64,000 bases of DNA from Bacilli bacterium. Its GTDB lineage: Bacteria > Bacillota_I > Bacilli_A > RFN20 > UBA1709. Below the pieces are notes generated by a model. That model saw only the letters and a program-made list of their open reading frames with translations, ran no database searches and was not told the DNA's origin. Both the position numbers and the translations under genes were made by a program. The DNA lies in the NCBI GenBank assembly GCA_017457045.1, contig JAFTIF010000003.1, positions 310,001 through 374,000 on the forward strand. The letters are read 5' to 3'. The number at the start of each line of letters is the position of its first letter. Position 1 is the first letter of the stretch. This document shows, piece after piece, positions 1-8,332 of the stretch.

Positions 1-715
1 ATAATCTATGAGGGATACTATGTTCAATAAGTAATTTTTCAATATTTTTACTCATTGATTTCATGATTAAAGTTCTTTCTTCTTGTTTTTGTGATAATAA
101 TGATTTAATTTCTAAATATTTTTCTGGTTCCAAATATTTTAAACATAAATCTTCTAATTCGCTTTTAATAGTATTAATCCCTAATCTATGGGCGATAGGT
201 GCGTATACTTCTAAAGTTTCACGAGCAATTTTCTTTTGCTTTTCAGGTCTTTGAGCTTGTAAAGTACGCATATTATGTAATCTATCAGCAAGCTTAATGA
301 TAATTACACGTATATCTTTCGCCATTGCGATAAAGATTTTACGATGGTTTTCAGCTTGGAATTCTTCTTCGCTTTTTTCGGCAAGTTTACTAACTTTTGT
401 AACTGCTTCGACTAATGTAGCAACTTCTTCACCAAATAAATTATGAATATCTTGTTTTGTTATACCACAATCTTCGATTGTATCATGTAAAAGACCAGCT
501 ACAATTGTAGTAGGTCCTGCTTGTAATTCAGTTAGAATGTATGCAACATTTATTAAGTGGTAGATATATGGTTCTCCACTTTTTCTAAATTGTCCATCAT
601 GTTTTTTAAAAGCAAAATCATATGCTTTTTTTATTAAATCAAAACTTTCTTTTCTAGATAAATATCTTTCTGCAGAAATGAGTACATCTTCAAAACTTTT
701 GTTTACAACTTTCAT
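1..715 (-). CDS. relA: RelA/SpoT-type (p)ppGpp synthetase/hydrolase, N-terminal part
   Basis: Bifunctional stringent-response enzyme; only about 238 N-terminal residues are in the window and the synthetase, TGS and ACT parts lie beyond the left edge. I translated it by hand: the start ATG at 715-713 follows a strong GGAGGTGA ribosome site. The HD hydrolase domain is recognisable from HDGQFRKSGEPYIYHL, then LLHDTIED (metal-binding His-Asp), then IIIKLADRLHNMRTL and ARETLEVYAPIAHRLGI, all hallmarks of long RSH proteins. It follows apt by 30 bases, as in Bacillus subtilis, and probably shares the apt promoter. Family certain; whether both activities are intact cannot be seen. Confidence 0.95.
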   Translation of the reverse strand, partial: MKVVNKSFEDVLISAERYLSRKESFDLIKKAYDFAFKKHDGQFRKSGEPYIYHLINVAYILTELQAGPTTIVAGLLHDTIEDCGITKQDIHNLFGEEVATLVEAVTKVSKLAEKSEEEFQAENHRKIFIAMAKDIRVIIIKLADRLHNMRTLQAQRPEKQKKIARETLEVYAPIAHRLGINTIKSELEDLCLKYLEPEKYLEIKSLLSQKQEERTLIMKSMSKNIEKLLIEHSIPHRL

Positions 716-745
716 AAATATACTCACCTCCACTTCTTATATTTA

Positions 746-1258
746 TTAATATTGTACTAATGTTTTTACGTTATATCCTTTAATTAATTCGCGACCCTTT
801 AAATCGACTAATTCGATAAGGAAAGCGCAACCTACAACTTCTCCACCCAATTCTTCAATTAGTTTAATTGTTGCTTCAACTGTGCCGCCTGTAGCTAATA
901 AGTCGTCAACAACTAAAACTTTTTGGCCTTTTTTAACTGAGTCTGCATGTACACATAATGTATTTGATCCATATTCTAAATCATATGCATATGAGATAGT
1001 TTTTCTTGGTAATTTTCCTGGTTTTCTAATAGGTACAAAACCTAAGCCTAATTCGTAAGCTACTGGACAGCCAAAGATAAATCCTCTAGCTTCAGGTCCA
1101 ACAATTAATTCTGCCCCAACTTCTTTAGCAAAATCAGAAATTTTTCTTGTAGCATACTTGTATGCTTCACCATCATTCATCAATGGTGTAATATCTCTAA
1201 ATAAAATACCTTCTTTTGGGAAATTTGGAATGTCTGCAATATATTTTTTTAAATCCAT
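746..1258 (-). CDS. apt: adenine phosphoribosyltransferase
   Basis: Purine salvage enzyme making AMP from adenine and PRPP in the cytosol. The protein begins [18 protein letters not shown], and the type I PRTase PRPP-binding loop [13 protein letters not shown] is near residue 120. Length of 170 residues is normal for Apt. An in-frame GTG six codons upstream is less likely because the AAGGAG ribosome site lies between it and this ATG. Sits between secDF and relA as in Bacillus, but recJ, which separates secDF from apt in B. subtilis, is missing. A sigma-A promoter and a cre-like operator lie upstream. Confidence 0.96.
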   Translation of the reverse strand: MDLKKYIADIPNFPKEGILFRDITPLMNDGEAYKYATRKISDFAKEVGAELIVGPEARGFIFGCPVAYELGLGFVPIRKPGKLPRKTISYAYDLEYGSNTLCVHADSVKKGQKVLVVDDLLATGGTVEATIKLIEELGGEVVGCAFLIELVDLKGRELIKGYNVKTLVQY

Positions 1259-1285
1259 AGTAATACTCTCCTTCACACAATTTAT

Positions 1286-1314
1286 ATTTTAATAAAAAAT
1301 ATAAGTAAAATCAA
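1286..1314 (-). promoter_or_regulatory. sigma-A promoter for apt-relA
   Basis: On the minus strand TTGATT (1314-1309) and TAAAAT (1291-1286) are separated by exactly 17 bases, about 28 bases before the apt start. Good fit to the vegetative consensus; transcription start is inferred near 1279. Confidence 0.6.
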
Positions 1315-1325
1315 ATCTATTTAAA

Positions 1326-1339
1326 TGTAAACGCTTTCA
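1326..1339. promoter_or_regulatory. cre-type (CcpA) operator upstream of apt
   Basis: TGTAAACGCTTTCA matches every position of the cre consensus TGWNANCGNTNWCA. It lies between the secDF terminator and the apt -35 element, centred about 53 bases before the inferred start. That position is more typical of activation than of roadblock repression. Another LacI-family protein could be the binder. Confidence 0.55.
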
Positions 1340-1340
1340 A

Positions 1341-1371
1341 AATAAAAAGAGGTCTAAATAATAGACCTCTA
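1341..1371 (-). terminator. intrinsic terminator of secDF
   Basis: Nine-base-pair stem AGAGGTCTA / TAGACCTCT with a 5-base loop, followed on the minus strand by a T-rich tail, directly after the secDF stop. Confidence 0.85.
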
Positions 1372-1375
1372 TAAA

Positions 1376-3877
1376 TTAATCATTAATTCCAAAGAATATA
1401 TATTCTTCAGCTTCAGTTGATTTCTTTTTAGGTTTAGAAGCACGTTTCTTTTCCCATTTTTCTTTGATTGCTGAGAATTTTGTGTCTAATGTGACAAATA
1501 GACCAGGAGCCATAAATACAGATGATAATACACCAGCAACTAAACCTATTGTCATAGCAATATTGAAGTTAATACTTGCTTCACTACCGAATACTAATAA
1601 TGCAATAATTGCAAGTACAGTTGACAATGAAGTTAAGATTGTACGAGTCATTGTATTTTGTAAAGCTTTATTTGTGTAATCTAAACGTTTTTCATAGTCA
1701 ATGTATTTTTCATTAGCTTCATTTTGTAATTCTCTGATTCTATCGAATGTAACAATAGTATCGTTAACAGAATAACCAATAATTGATAGAGCTGCAGAAA
1801 CAAATTCAATATCCATTTCAATTCTAAAGATAATGAAGAAGATAACCATAATTAATGCGTCATGTCCTAAAGCAGCAATAGCTGAAATAGAATATGATAA
1901 TTTAAATCTTAATGCTACATAAAGAATAATCAATAATACAGCAATTCCTAATGCAGCTAAAGCATTCTTAACTGTTTCACGACCTACAATAGGAGAAACA
2001 AAGTTAATACCACTATATTCGATATCTAATAATCCTTCTTCTTCTTCATAGTCCCATAAATCATTCATCATTGTTGTAAAATATTCATCTAAATACTCTT
2101 TAACTGAATTATCAATTTCTGTTTTAAATGTTACAGAAACTGTATATACTTTCAAATATCCATTTTCATAATCTGCATTATATTTATCTAAAACATCTTT
2201 ATAGAATATTTGGTCTGAGTTTGTTAATTTTACTGAAGAATCTTCCCCAACAATAACATTATCAGGAAGGTCAACAATGATATCTTGATCGTTTGCAAAT
2301 TCATTTGTAACTGTTACTCTAAAGAAATCATAAACTCCTTCTTCAGTTGCAAAGTTTTTATCGATTGTTTTGAAATAAGTTTTTGTACCTTCAGAGAAGT
2401 TAATACCTAGGTTAATAGCTTCAAAACTTTGGAATCCGTTTCCAAATACTAATTGCCAAACAATTGCAAATACTGCGCCAATTGCACAAACAATTCCAAA
2501 TCCTTTGTTATAAGGTTTAAATACTTTTGAGAATTTAAATTTGTCCCAGAAACCAACAACTTTTGGAAGTTCTTTTAAGTTTGCTTCAGGAATATCTTTC
2601 TTTTTAATGCCAAACCAATGTTTCTTATCTTGGAATACACTTGATTTACATAATAAACCAACAATAAACTTGTTAAATACAACCATGATAACCATTGTTA
2701 AGAAGATAGAAATAATTAACATGATAGCGAATCCTTTAACAGTTCTTGTACCGAAAATATACAATGCAAATGCAGCAATTAATGTTGTAATATTAGCATC
2801 TAAAATTGATGAAATTGATTTTTCGTTACCTTCGACAAACGATCTAGATAACGATTTCCCTTTCTTCATTTCATCTTTCATACGTTCAAATGAAATAATA
2901 ACTGAGTCAACACCCATACCAATTGAAATGATATTAGCAGCAATTGTATCTGGACCATATTCACCATTCATCATATTAAATACTAATAAAGAAGCAATAA
3001 TATAAACAAATAATGAAATAGATGATGTTAATCCACCAATACCATATAAAATAGTCATCAAGATTGTAATTGCAACTAACGCAATAGCGCCAGCAAATAA
3101 AGAGTTTTGGAATGCTGTTTCACCATATGAAGCACCAATTGAAGAAACTGATAATTCAATTAATTGGAAATCAATAGAACCAGCTTTGATTAAGTTAGCC
3201 ATTTTTTGAGCACTTGCAGCGTCAAATGAACCAGTAATAATTACGTCACCATAGAATGGTTGTCCAACTGTAGCAGCTGAAATGATTTTTCCTTGAGAAT
3301 CTGGATTGTTATATGAGTCTACTTCAGGATTAAATCCTACCCAAATAACCATTAATTGGTCTTGTGTTGATGAAGAAACATAGTTAGTAACTTCATACCA
3401 TCTGTCAGTATTAGAAATAGATAAACCAACAACTGGTGAACCATCTTGATAGTCTAATCTAGCACCATTTTCTTTTAAAATATCTTCAGCAGTAGCTAAT
3501 AAGTTATCACTTGAATCTCTAAATGTAATTTCAGCATTAGATGTTAATAATTCTCTTAATTCTAATGTTTCTTTTTCACTTTGAGAAGCAACAGTAATGA
3601 TAATTTTATCATCACCTGAAGCTGTGATACCTACACTCTTAACACCTGAGATATCTAAACGATTTGCAACAACTTCTAGAGCTGAATCTCTAGCAGATTG
3701 TTTATCTTCAGCTGAACCATATTCAGCACCTTCAGCATCAACTACTTGGTAAGTGATTTCAAAACCACCTTTGAATTCAATACCAGTTTGCATACTATCA
3801 ATAATGCCACCTAATGAAATAAATGTAACAGTCAATAATGTAAAGACCAATACAATATAAGCATATAATTTACGCAT
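1376..3877 (-). CDS. secDF: SecDF protein-export membrane protein (SecD-SecF fusion)
   Basis: Proton-driven accessory of the Sec translocon, in the cytoplasmic membrane. At 833 residues it contains both halves in one chain, as in Bacillus. The SecD half has an N-terminal membrane anchor, the FKGGFEITYQV periplasmic start, and the membrane block around residues 255-415 with the IGMGVDSVIISFERMKDE motif. The SecF half starts near residue 455 and has LGINFSEGTKTYF and SIIGYSVNDTIVTFDRIRE. The C-terminus is basic. Start chosen by the GGAGGG site 5 bases upstream. Divergent from spoVB. Confidence 0.96.
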   Translation of the reverse strand: MRKLYAYIVLVFTLLTVTFISLGGIIDSMQTGIEFKGGFEITYQVVDAEGAEYGSAEDKQSARDSALEVVANRLDISGVKSVGITASGDDKIIITVASQSEKETLELRELLTSNAEITFRDSSDNLLATAEDILKENGARLDYQDGSPVVGLSISNTDRWYEVTNYVSSSTQDQLMVIWVGFNPEVDSYNNPDSQGKIISAATVGQPFYGDVIITGSFDAASAQKMANLIKAGSIDFQLIELSVSSIGASYGETAFQNSLFAGAIALVAITILMTILYGIGGLTSSISLFVYIIASLLVFNMMNGEYGPDTIAANIISIGMGVDSVIISFERMKDEMKKGKSLSRSFVEGNEKSISSILDANITTLIAAFALYIFGTRTVKGFAIMLIISIFLTMVIMVVFNKFIVGLLCKSSVFQDKKHWFGIKKKDIPEANLKELPKVVGFWDKFKFSKVFKPYNKGFGIVCAIGAVFAIVWQLVFGNGFQSFEAINLGINFSEGTKTYFKTIDKNFATEEGVYDFFRVTVTNEFANDQDIIVDLPDNVIVGEDSSVKLTNSDQIFYKDVLDKYNADYENGYLKVYTVSVTFKTEIDNSVKEYLDEYFTTMMNDLWDYEEEEGLLDIEYSGINFVSPIVGRETVKNALAALGIAVLLIILYVALRFKLSYSISAIAALGHDALIMVIFFIIFRIEMDIEFVSAALSIIGYSVNDTIVTFDRIRELQNEANEKYIDYEKRLDYTNKALQNTMTRTILTSLSTVLAIIALLVFGSEASINFNIAMTIGLVAGVLSSVFMAPGLFVTLDTKFSAIKEKWEKKRASKPKKKSTEAEEYIFFGIND

Positions 3878-3927
3878 GGTAACCCTCCATTTTCTATATC
3901 ATAAAATTTTAATTTAAAACATAAACT

Positions 3928-3956
3928 ATAATGAATTTACTATAAAATAGTAACAA
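3928..3956 (-). promoter_or_regulatory. possible secDF promoter with overlapping palindrome
   Basis: TTGTTA (3956-3951) and CATTAT (3933-3928) are 17 bases apart on the minus strand. A perfect inverted repeat TTACTAT-AAA-ATAGTAA (3937-3953) covers the spacer and part of the -35 element. The -10 match is imperfect. Confidence 0.4.
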
Positions 3957-3981
3957 AAAACTCATACAAAGTATGTCACTT

Positions 3982-4009
3982 TAATACTTTATCATTAATA
4001 GCATAAAAT
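3982..4009 (+). promoter_or_regulatory. candidate sigma-E promoter of spoVB
   Basis: TAATACT (3982-3988), a 13-base spacer and CATAAAAT (4002-4009) fit the sigma-E pattern KMATATT / CATACAMT with one mismatch in each box. spoVB is a sigma-E gene in B. subtilis. The region is AT-rich, so chance matches are possible. Confidence 0.45.
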
Positions 4010-4029
4010 TTCAAGGAAAAAAGGATAAA

Positions 4030-5367
4030 ATGAAACAAAAAAAACTAATAAAATCATTACTCCATTTAATTAGCTTCAGTTTTGCCGCAAAAATGCTCTC
4101 AATTATAGCAAAAATTCTCACTACTAGAGCTGTTGGAGTCGAAGGAATGTCTTACTTCTCTATTGTCTCGCCAATAATGCTTTTATTATATACTATAGGG
4201 CAATTAGGATTACCAACTGCAATAACAAGAATGATCTCGTCAAACTATGAAAAAAGATATAAGATAATGATTACATCATTAATTATAGGTGTTTTTGTTA
4301 ATATCATAATACTTTTTATTTTATATTTAAGTGCTCCGTTTATTGCAAATACATTGCTTAAAAGTCCACAGTCATTAAACACAATTTATATGTTAGGCTT
4401 ATTAACACCATTAGTATTTTTAAGTGGAATAATAAAAGGATATTTATTCGGAGTAAATAAAATAAAAATATCATCAATAAGTCAAGTAACCGAAGAAATA
4501 GGACGTATTATTTTTATATTCATATTCTTCAATTATATTGGTTCATTAAGTCCAACTAATGCATCAATGTTCGCAGTAATCGGTCTTATAGTTGCTGAAG
4601 TAATTCAAATATTAACACAAATTATTGGAAACTATAAATGTTTCGATCGAAACTACAATAAATTTAAAACTGAATTAACCAAAAAAGATAATTATATATT
4701 TAAAGAAATACTTCTTACTTCTTTACCTATTTCATCAAATAGATTTATAACTACATTCACTTACTTTCTAGAACCTATAATATTAATAAATATTATGAAT
4801 TCATATTCTAATAATATAGAAACTGTAATACATGATTATGGACTTTTGGAATCATATGCGGTTCCAATCCTTTTTTTACCCGGTTTTTTCTCATCCGCAT
4901 TGTCAACTTTTATGCTTCCGAATTTAAGTTCTTTAATATCAAAAAACAGCCTAAAAACCGCTAAAAAATTAATTTTAACAGTTACTATTATTTCATTATT
5001 TATAGGAAGTGTTAGTTCAATAGTTTGTTTTTTATTCCCGGAATTTTTACTTAATCTATTATATAAAAATATTGATGCAGTTAAATATGTAAAGAGATTA
5101 TCATTGCCTTTTATTATTTATTTTATAGAAGCTCCTATAAGTACATGTATGTATGCATTATCGATGGAAAAAGAGTCATTAATAGTCTGTATTATATCTA
5201 GTATATTTAGAGTTTTATCATTATTTTTATTCATACCAAAATTTAATGTAATAGGAACTGCAATATCAACCATAATAGAAGTTTTAACAATAGTTATACT
5301 TGACTTATTTTTTATTTTTAGGTTCTTTAAGTACAAAAATAAGACCTGTTTTATCATAAAACAATAA
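4030..5367 (+). CDS. spoVB: SpoVB-like polysaccharide/lipid flippase, stage V sporulation protein
   Basis: MOP/MATE-like multi-pass membrane protein. SpoVB acts in spore cortex peptidoglycan assembly, probably as a lipid II flippase. At 445 residues it has about 12-14 hydrophobic segments and the family opening KMLSIIAKILTTRAVGVEGMSYFSIVSPIMLLLYTIGQLGLPTAITR. It is shorter than the roughly 518-residue B. subtilis protein. Divergent from secDF and convergent with the yrbG-like gene: this is the Bacillus arrangement. Its last 63 bases overlap the 3' end of the opposite gene. Assignment to SpoVB rather than another flippase rests on that neighbourhood. Confidence 0.85.
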   Translation: MKQKKLIKSLLHLISFSFAAKMLSIIAKILTTRAVGVEGMSYFSIVSPIMLLLYTIGQLGLPTAITRMISSNYEKRYKIMITSLIIGVFVNIIILFILYLSAPFIANTLLKSPQSLNTIYMLGLLTPLVFLSGIIKGYLFGVNKIKISSISQVTEEIGRIIFIFIFFNYIGSLSPTNASMFAVIGLIVAEVIQILTQIIGNYKCFDRNYNKFKTELTKKDNYIFKEILLTSLPISSNRFITTFTYFLEPIILINIMNSYSNNIETVIHDYGLLESYAVPILFLPGFFSSALSTFMLPNLSSLISKNSLKTAKKLILTVTIISLFIGSVSSIVCFLFPEFLLNLLYKNIDAVKYVKRLSLPFIIYFIEAPISTCMYALSMEKESLIVCIISSIFRVLSLFLFIPKFNVIGTAISTIIEVLTIVILDLFFIFRFFKYKNKTCFIIKQ

Positions 5368-5952
5368 AAATACATCTTTATAAGAATTTATATTTCTTTT
5401 TATAAGTTCATTATTTAACCATTTCTCATCTTTTTTTATCATTTTTAAATAATCAATGTTTATTTTACCATCTTGAATAATTGGAAAAGGAAATCTAGAA
5501 CTGCATTCTTCATATGTAATAATACTTAACTTACCATTTGTTTCTAAAATCGCGTATGCAATATGCTTAAAAGAATCAACATCATGCTCTCTTATTTGTA
5601 AAAATAGATCATCAATATTGTATCTTTGTTTTCTTAATTCATTTTGATTTATAACACCATTTTTTATAATAATTACAGGTTTACCATCAATTAGATTTCT
5701 AAATTTATCATTTTTAAGTGCCAAAAAAGAAGTTAATATTTGAAGAATTACAATAAGTGCAATTGGAAAAATAACATTTATTAACTTTGTATCATTGTCA
5801 ATTGCTAAAGAAAATAATTCAGATATTAAAAAGAACACTACAACATCAAAAATTGAAAGCTCACCGACTTCTCTTTTACCCATAATTCTTAAAATTAATA
5901 TAAGTAACACATAAAATAGTATAGTTTTTAAAATAATAATTAATATTTCCAT
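5305..5952 (-). CDS. yrbG: DUF421 membrane protein (YrbG/YetF family)
   Basis: Three hydrophobic segments in the first 85 residues carry the family signature ILRIMGKREVGELSIFDVVVFFLISE. A soluble DUF421 domain follows, with GKPVIIIKNGVI, LRKQRYNIDDLFLQIRE and AILETNGKLSIITYE. Function not established; YetF-type proteins are linked to spore membranes in Bacillus. I use the ATG at 5952, preceded by AGGAGT, rather than an upstream in-frame start that would run into the divergent yrzE gene. The 3' end overlaps spoVB by 63 bases in convergent orientation. Confidence 0.85.
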   Translation of the reverse strand: MEILIIILKTILFYVLLILILRIMGKREVGELSIFDVVVFFLISELFSLAIDNDTKLINVIFPIALIVILQILTSFLALKNDKFRNLIDGKPVIIIKNGVINQNELRKQRYNIDDLFLQIREHDVDSFKHIAYAILETNGKLSIITYEECSSRFPFPIIQDGKINIDYLKMIKKDEKWLNNELIKRNINSYKDVFLLFYDKTGLIFVLKEPKNKK

Positions 5953-6007
5953 ATTTACTCCTGAATATTTATAAAATAACAAACATATATTTAACTGAGG
6001 TGAAAAT

Positions 6008-6370
6008 ATGCGTAAAACACTTTTCAATTATAGTATTACCTTTTTATTTATTATCATTTCTACACTTGTTGTATCTTTAATTCTGTCATTACTATATTAT
6101 TTAAATGTCATTAATACTAATGTTTTCCAAATTCTTAGCAATATTATTAGTATTCTTATTTTCTTGTTAAGCGGATTATTTTTAGGTTTTAAAAGCGAGA
6201 AAAAAGGGTTAATAAAGGGATTGATATTTGGATTATTATATTTATTAATAGCATTTCTTGTTAATTTTGCATTAATAAAAGACACCTTAGATTTCCAAAG
6301 TGTCTTAAATATAATATTAAAATTTATTGTTTTACCTATCGGTTCAATTATAGGTGTAAATTTAAAATAA
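6008..6370 (+). CDS. yrzE: TIGR04086-type small membrane protein (YrzE-like)
   Basis: A 120-residue protein made almost wholly of four hydrophobic segments, with basic FKSEKKG and short loops between them. Size, topology and position between the yrbG-like gene and ruvB match YrzE / TIGR04086. A GAGGTGA site precedes the ATG. It ends 9 bases inside the convergent ruvB gene. Function unknown; a role linked to SecDF/SpoVB is only suggested by the neighbourhood. Confidence 0.7.
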   Translation: MRKTLFNYSITFLFIIISTLVVSLILSLLYYLNVINTNVFQILSNIISILIFLLSGLFLGFKSEKKGLIKGLIFGLLYLLIAFLVNFALIKDTLDFQSVLNIILKFIVLPIGSIIGVNLK

Positions 6371-7366
6371 TCTATTCATATAAGATATTTTTAAATGTTC
6401 ATATGCAAGTTCAGTTACAACTCTTCCTCTAGGAGTACGATTAATTAAACCAATTTGTAATAAGTATGGTTCACATACATCTTCCAAAGTCATAACTTCT
6501 TCACCAATTGCGGCTGAAATTGCTTCCAAACCTGCTGGGCCTCCATTAAATCTATCGATAATACCACGTAAATATTTAATATCTACATTATCTAAACCTA
6601 ATGAATCAACTTTAAGTGCATTTAAAGCATTTAATGCGACTTCATTAGAAATAACACCATTATTAACTACAGTTGCAAAATCTCTAATACGTTTAAATAG
6701 TCTATTTGCTACACGTGGTGTTCCTCTACTTCTTTTACCTAGTTCAACAGCAGCTTCATTAGTAATTGGACAAGCAAATACTTTGCTTGTTCTTTTAATA
6801 ATTTTTTCTATTTCATCTTGAGAATAATATTCAAGTTTTAAAACAATACCGAATCTATCTCTTAATGGAGCACTTAAATCGCCGGCTCTTGTAGTTGCAC
6901 CAATTAATGTAAATGGAGGAATATCTAATGTAATTGATCTAGCAGATGAATCTTTTCCAATTACAACACTTATTTTATAATCTTCCATTGCACTATATAA
7001 AACTTCTTCAACTACTCTAGGAATACGGTGAATTTCATCGATAAATAATACATCACCAGGAGAAATAGTTGATAAAATTGCAGCTAGATCACCTGTTTTT
7101 TCAAGTGATGGTCCACTTACTACTTTAATATTAGCACCTAATTCATTAGCGATAACATGTGCTAAAGTAGTTTTTCCTAGTCCTGGAGGACCATATAACA
7201 AAACATGATCTAAACTTTCTTCTCTTTTTAATGCTGCTTGAATAAAAATCTTTAAATTGTCTTTTACAGCATATTGACCAACATATTCTTTTAATGTAGT
7301 AGGACGTAATGAAACATCATCTTCATTTTCAATGTTGTAGCCACTTATAACTCTATCATCAATCAT
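6362..7366 (-). CDS. ruvB: Holliday junction branch-migration helicase RuvB
   Basis: AAA+ motor that drives Holliday-junction migration with RuvA. It opens with [11 protein letters not shown]. Walker [12 protein letters not shown] is near residue 55, Walker [10 protein letters not shown] near 105, sensor 1 [19 protein letters not shown] near 155. The C-terminal winged helix ends [19 protein letters not shown]. At 334 residues it has normal length. The start lies 7 bases after the ruvA stop, so the two are co-translated. Confidence 0.98.
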   Translation of the reverse strand: MIDDRVISGYNIENEDDVSLRPTTLKEYVGQYAVKDNLKIFIQAALKREESLDHVLLYGPPGLGKTTLAHVIANELGANIKVVSGPSLEKTGDLAAILSTISPGDVLFIDEIHRIPRVVEEVLYSAMEDYKISVVIGKDSSARSITLDIPPFTLIGATTRAGDLSAPLRDRFGIVLKLEYYSQDEIEKIIKRTSKVFACPITNEAAVELGKRSRGTPRVANRLFKRIRDFATVVNNGVISNEVALNALNALKVDSLGLDNVDIKYLRGIIDRFNGGPAGLEAISAAIGEEVMTLEDVCEPYLLQIGLINRTPRGRVVTELAYEHLKISYMNRLF

Positions 7367-7373
7367 AATATAC

Positions 7374-7943
7374 CTACTTTCTTAATAATTTTAATGCTTC
7401 ACGTAAATATTCTTCACTACTTCTTTGTTCATTTCCAATTTTTGATAAAACACTGTCAATTTCAGCAACCTTGAAACCTAATGCTTTTAATCCTTCTCTA
7501 GCATCTTCTAAATTAGAATTTTTAGCAGCTTGCTTATTAGAATATGAATCAAATACTAATTTACCTTTTAAGTCTAAAATAATTTGTTGTGCTGCTTTTG
7601 GACCAATTCCAGGTAATTTCTTTAAAAATGCAGTATTACCAGTTTCAATTGCACCTATTAATTGTTCTACAGTTACATTATAGAACATGCCAATTGCAGT
7701 TTTTGGACCAATCCCAGAAACATTTATTAGACGTAAAAATAAATTAAGTTCATCCTTTGATTTAAAACCATATAAGCAAATTCCATCTTCTTTTACTTGC
7801 ATATATGTATACACTTTTACTAATTGTTCTAAACGAAAATCTTGAGGTTTAGCTATAGTTACACTATAACCAATCCCATTAACCTCAATTATTGCGTTAT
7901 CAGGTGTTACTTCTCTTACATAGCCAATTAAATAATTAATCAT
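7374..7943 (-). CDS. ruvA: Holliday junction DNA-binding protein RuvA
   Basis: Tetrameric junction-binding partner of RuvB. It starts [26 protein letters not shown], the OB-fold domain. Two helix-hairpin-helix motifs are visible, [14 protein letters not shown] and [22 protein letters not shown], and the C-terminal domain III ends ALKLLRK. Length 189 is typical. TAGGTGAT precedes the ATG. First gene of a ruvAB pair. Confidence 0.97.
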   Translation of the reverse strand: MINYLIGYVREVTPDNAIIEVNGIGYSVTIAKPQDFRLEQLVKVYTYMQVKEDGICLYGFKSKDELNLFLRLINVSGIGPKTAIGMFYNVTVEQLIGAIETGNTAFLKKLPGIGPKAAQQIILDLKGKLVFDSYSNKQAAKNSNLEDAREGLKALGFKVAEIDSVLSKIGNEQRSSEEYLREALKLLRK

Positions 7944-7998
7944 TTTATCACCTACTTACCTAAAAATTATATCACATTTATATATAAATTAATACAAA

Positions 7999-8028
7999 TA
8001 AAAAAATAATTAGATGACTAATTATTTC
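7999..8028 (-). terminator. intrinsic terminator after the LysM gene
   Basis: Stem AATAATTAG / CTAATTATT with a 4-base loop, followed by a run of T on the minus strand; overlaps the stop codon. Confidence 0.75.
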
Positions 8029-8273
8029 GGAATTAATATAACTTGTTTGCAATGAGGACATATATATCTTTGAAACTCATCATTACTTAGAGGTATTTCG
8101 TTTTCAATTTGTTTAAATGTTTGTTTATTATAAACAATATTTACTCTATCTCCTTCTTTTAAACTAAATAAATCAAGGTTTTGATTTGCTTTTTTTAATT
8201 CATCTAAAGAAATAGCATACTGATTAATTATTTTATCTAACGTATCATATTTGTTATAAATGTGAACTTTCAT
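8022..8273 (-). CDS. small LysM-domain protein
   Basis: An 83-residue protein with no signal peptide. Residues 1-48 resemble one LysM repeat: VHIYNKYDTLDKIINQY, then SLDELKKANQNL, then LKEGDRVNIVY. A short C-terminal part contains ICPHCKQ, possibly metal-binding. LysM modules bind peptidoglycan or act in coat-protein assembly. In B. subtilis the LysM coat-morphogenesis gene safA lies in the same obg-ruvA interval, so this could be a reduced SafA-like protein; that is inference from position only. AAGGAG site upstream; the gene is bracketed by terminators, hence a single-gene unit. Confidence 0.7.
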   Translation of the reverse strand: MKVHIYNKYDTLDKIINQYAISLDELKKANQNLDLFSLKEGDRVNIVYNKQTFKQIENEIPLSNDEFQRYICPHCKQVILIPK

Positions 8274-8303
8274 ATAACTCTCCTTAATATATTATATTAA
8301 ATG

Positions 8304-8332
8304 ATAAAAAAAATAGACCTTTCGGTCTATTC
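8304..8332 (-). terminator. intrinsic terminator of obgE
   Basis: Perfect 8-bp stem AATAGACC / GGTCTATT with a GAAA tetraloop on the minus strand and eight T's; overlaps the obgE stop. Confidence 0.9.

Noticed and set aside
63..254. 63-codon plus-strand frame at the left edge
   Set aside because: Antisense of the conserved RelA HD domain, which explains the sequence fully.
2541..3005. 154-codon plus-strand open frame
   Set aside because: Antisense of secDF; low-complexity translation and no ribosome site.
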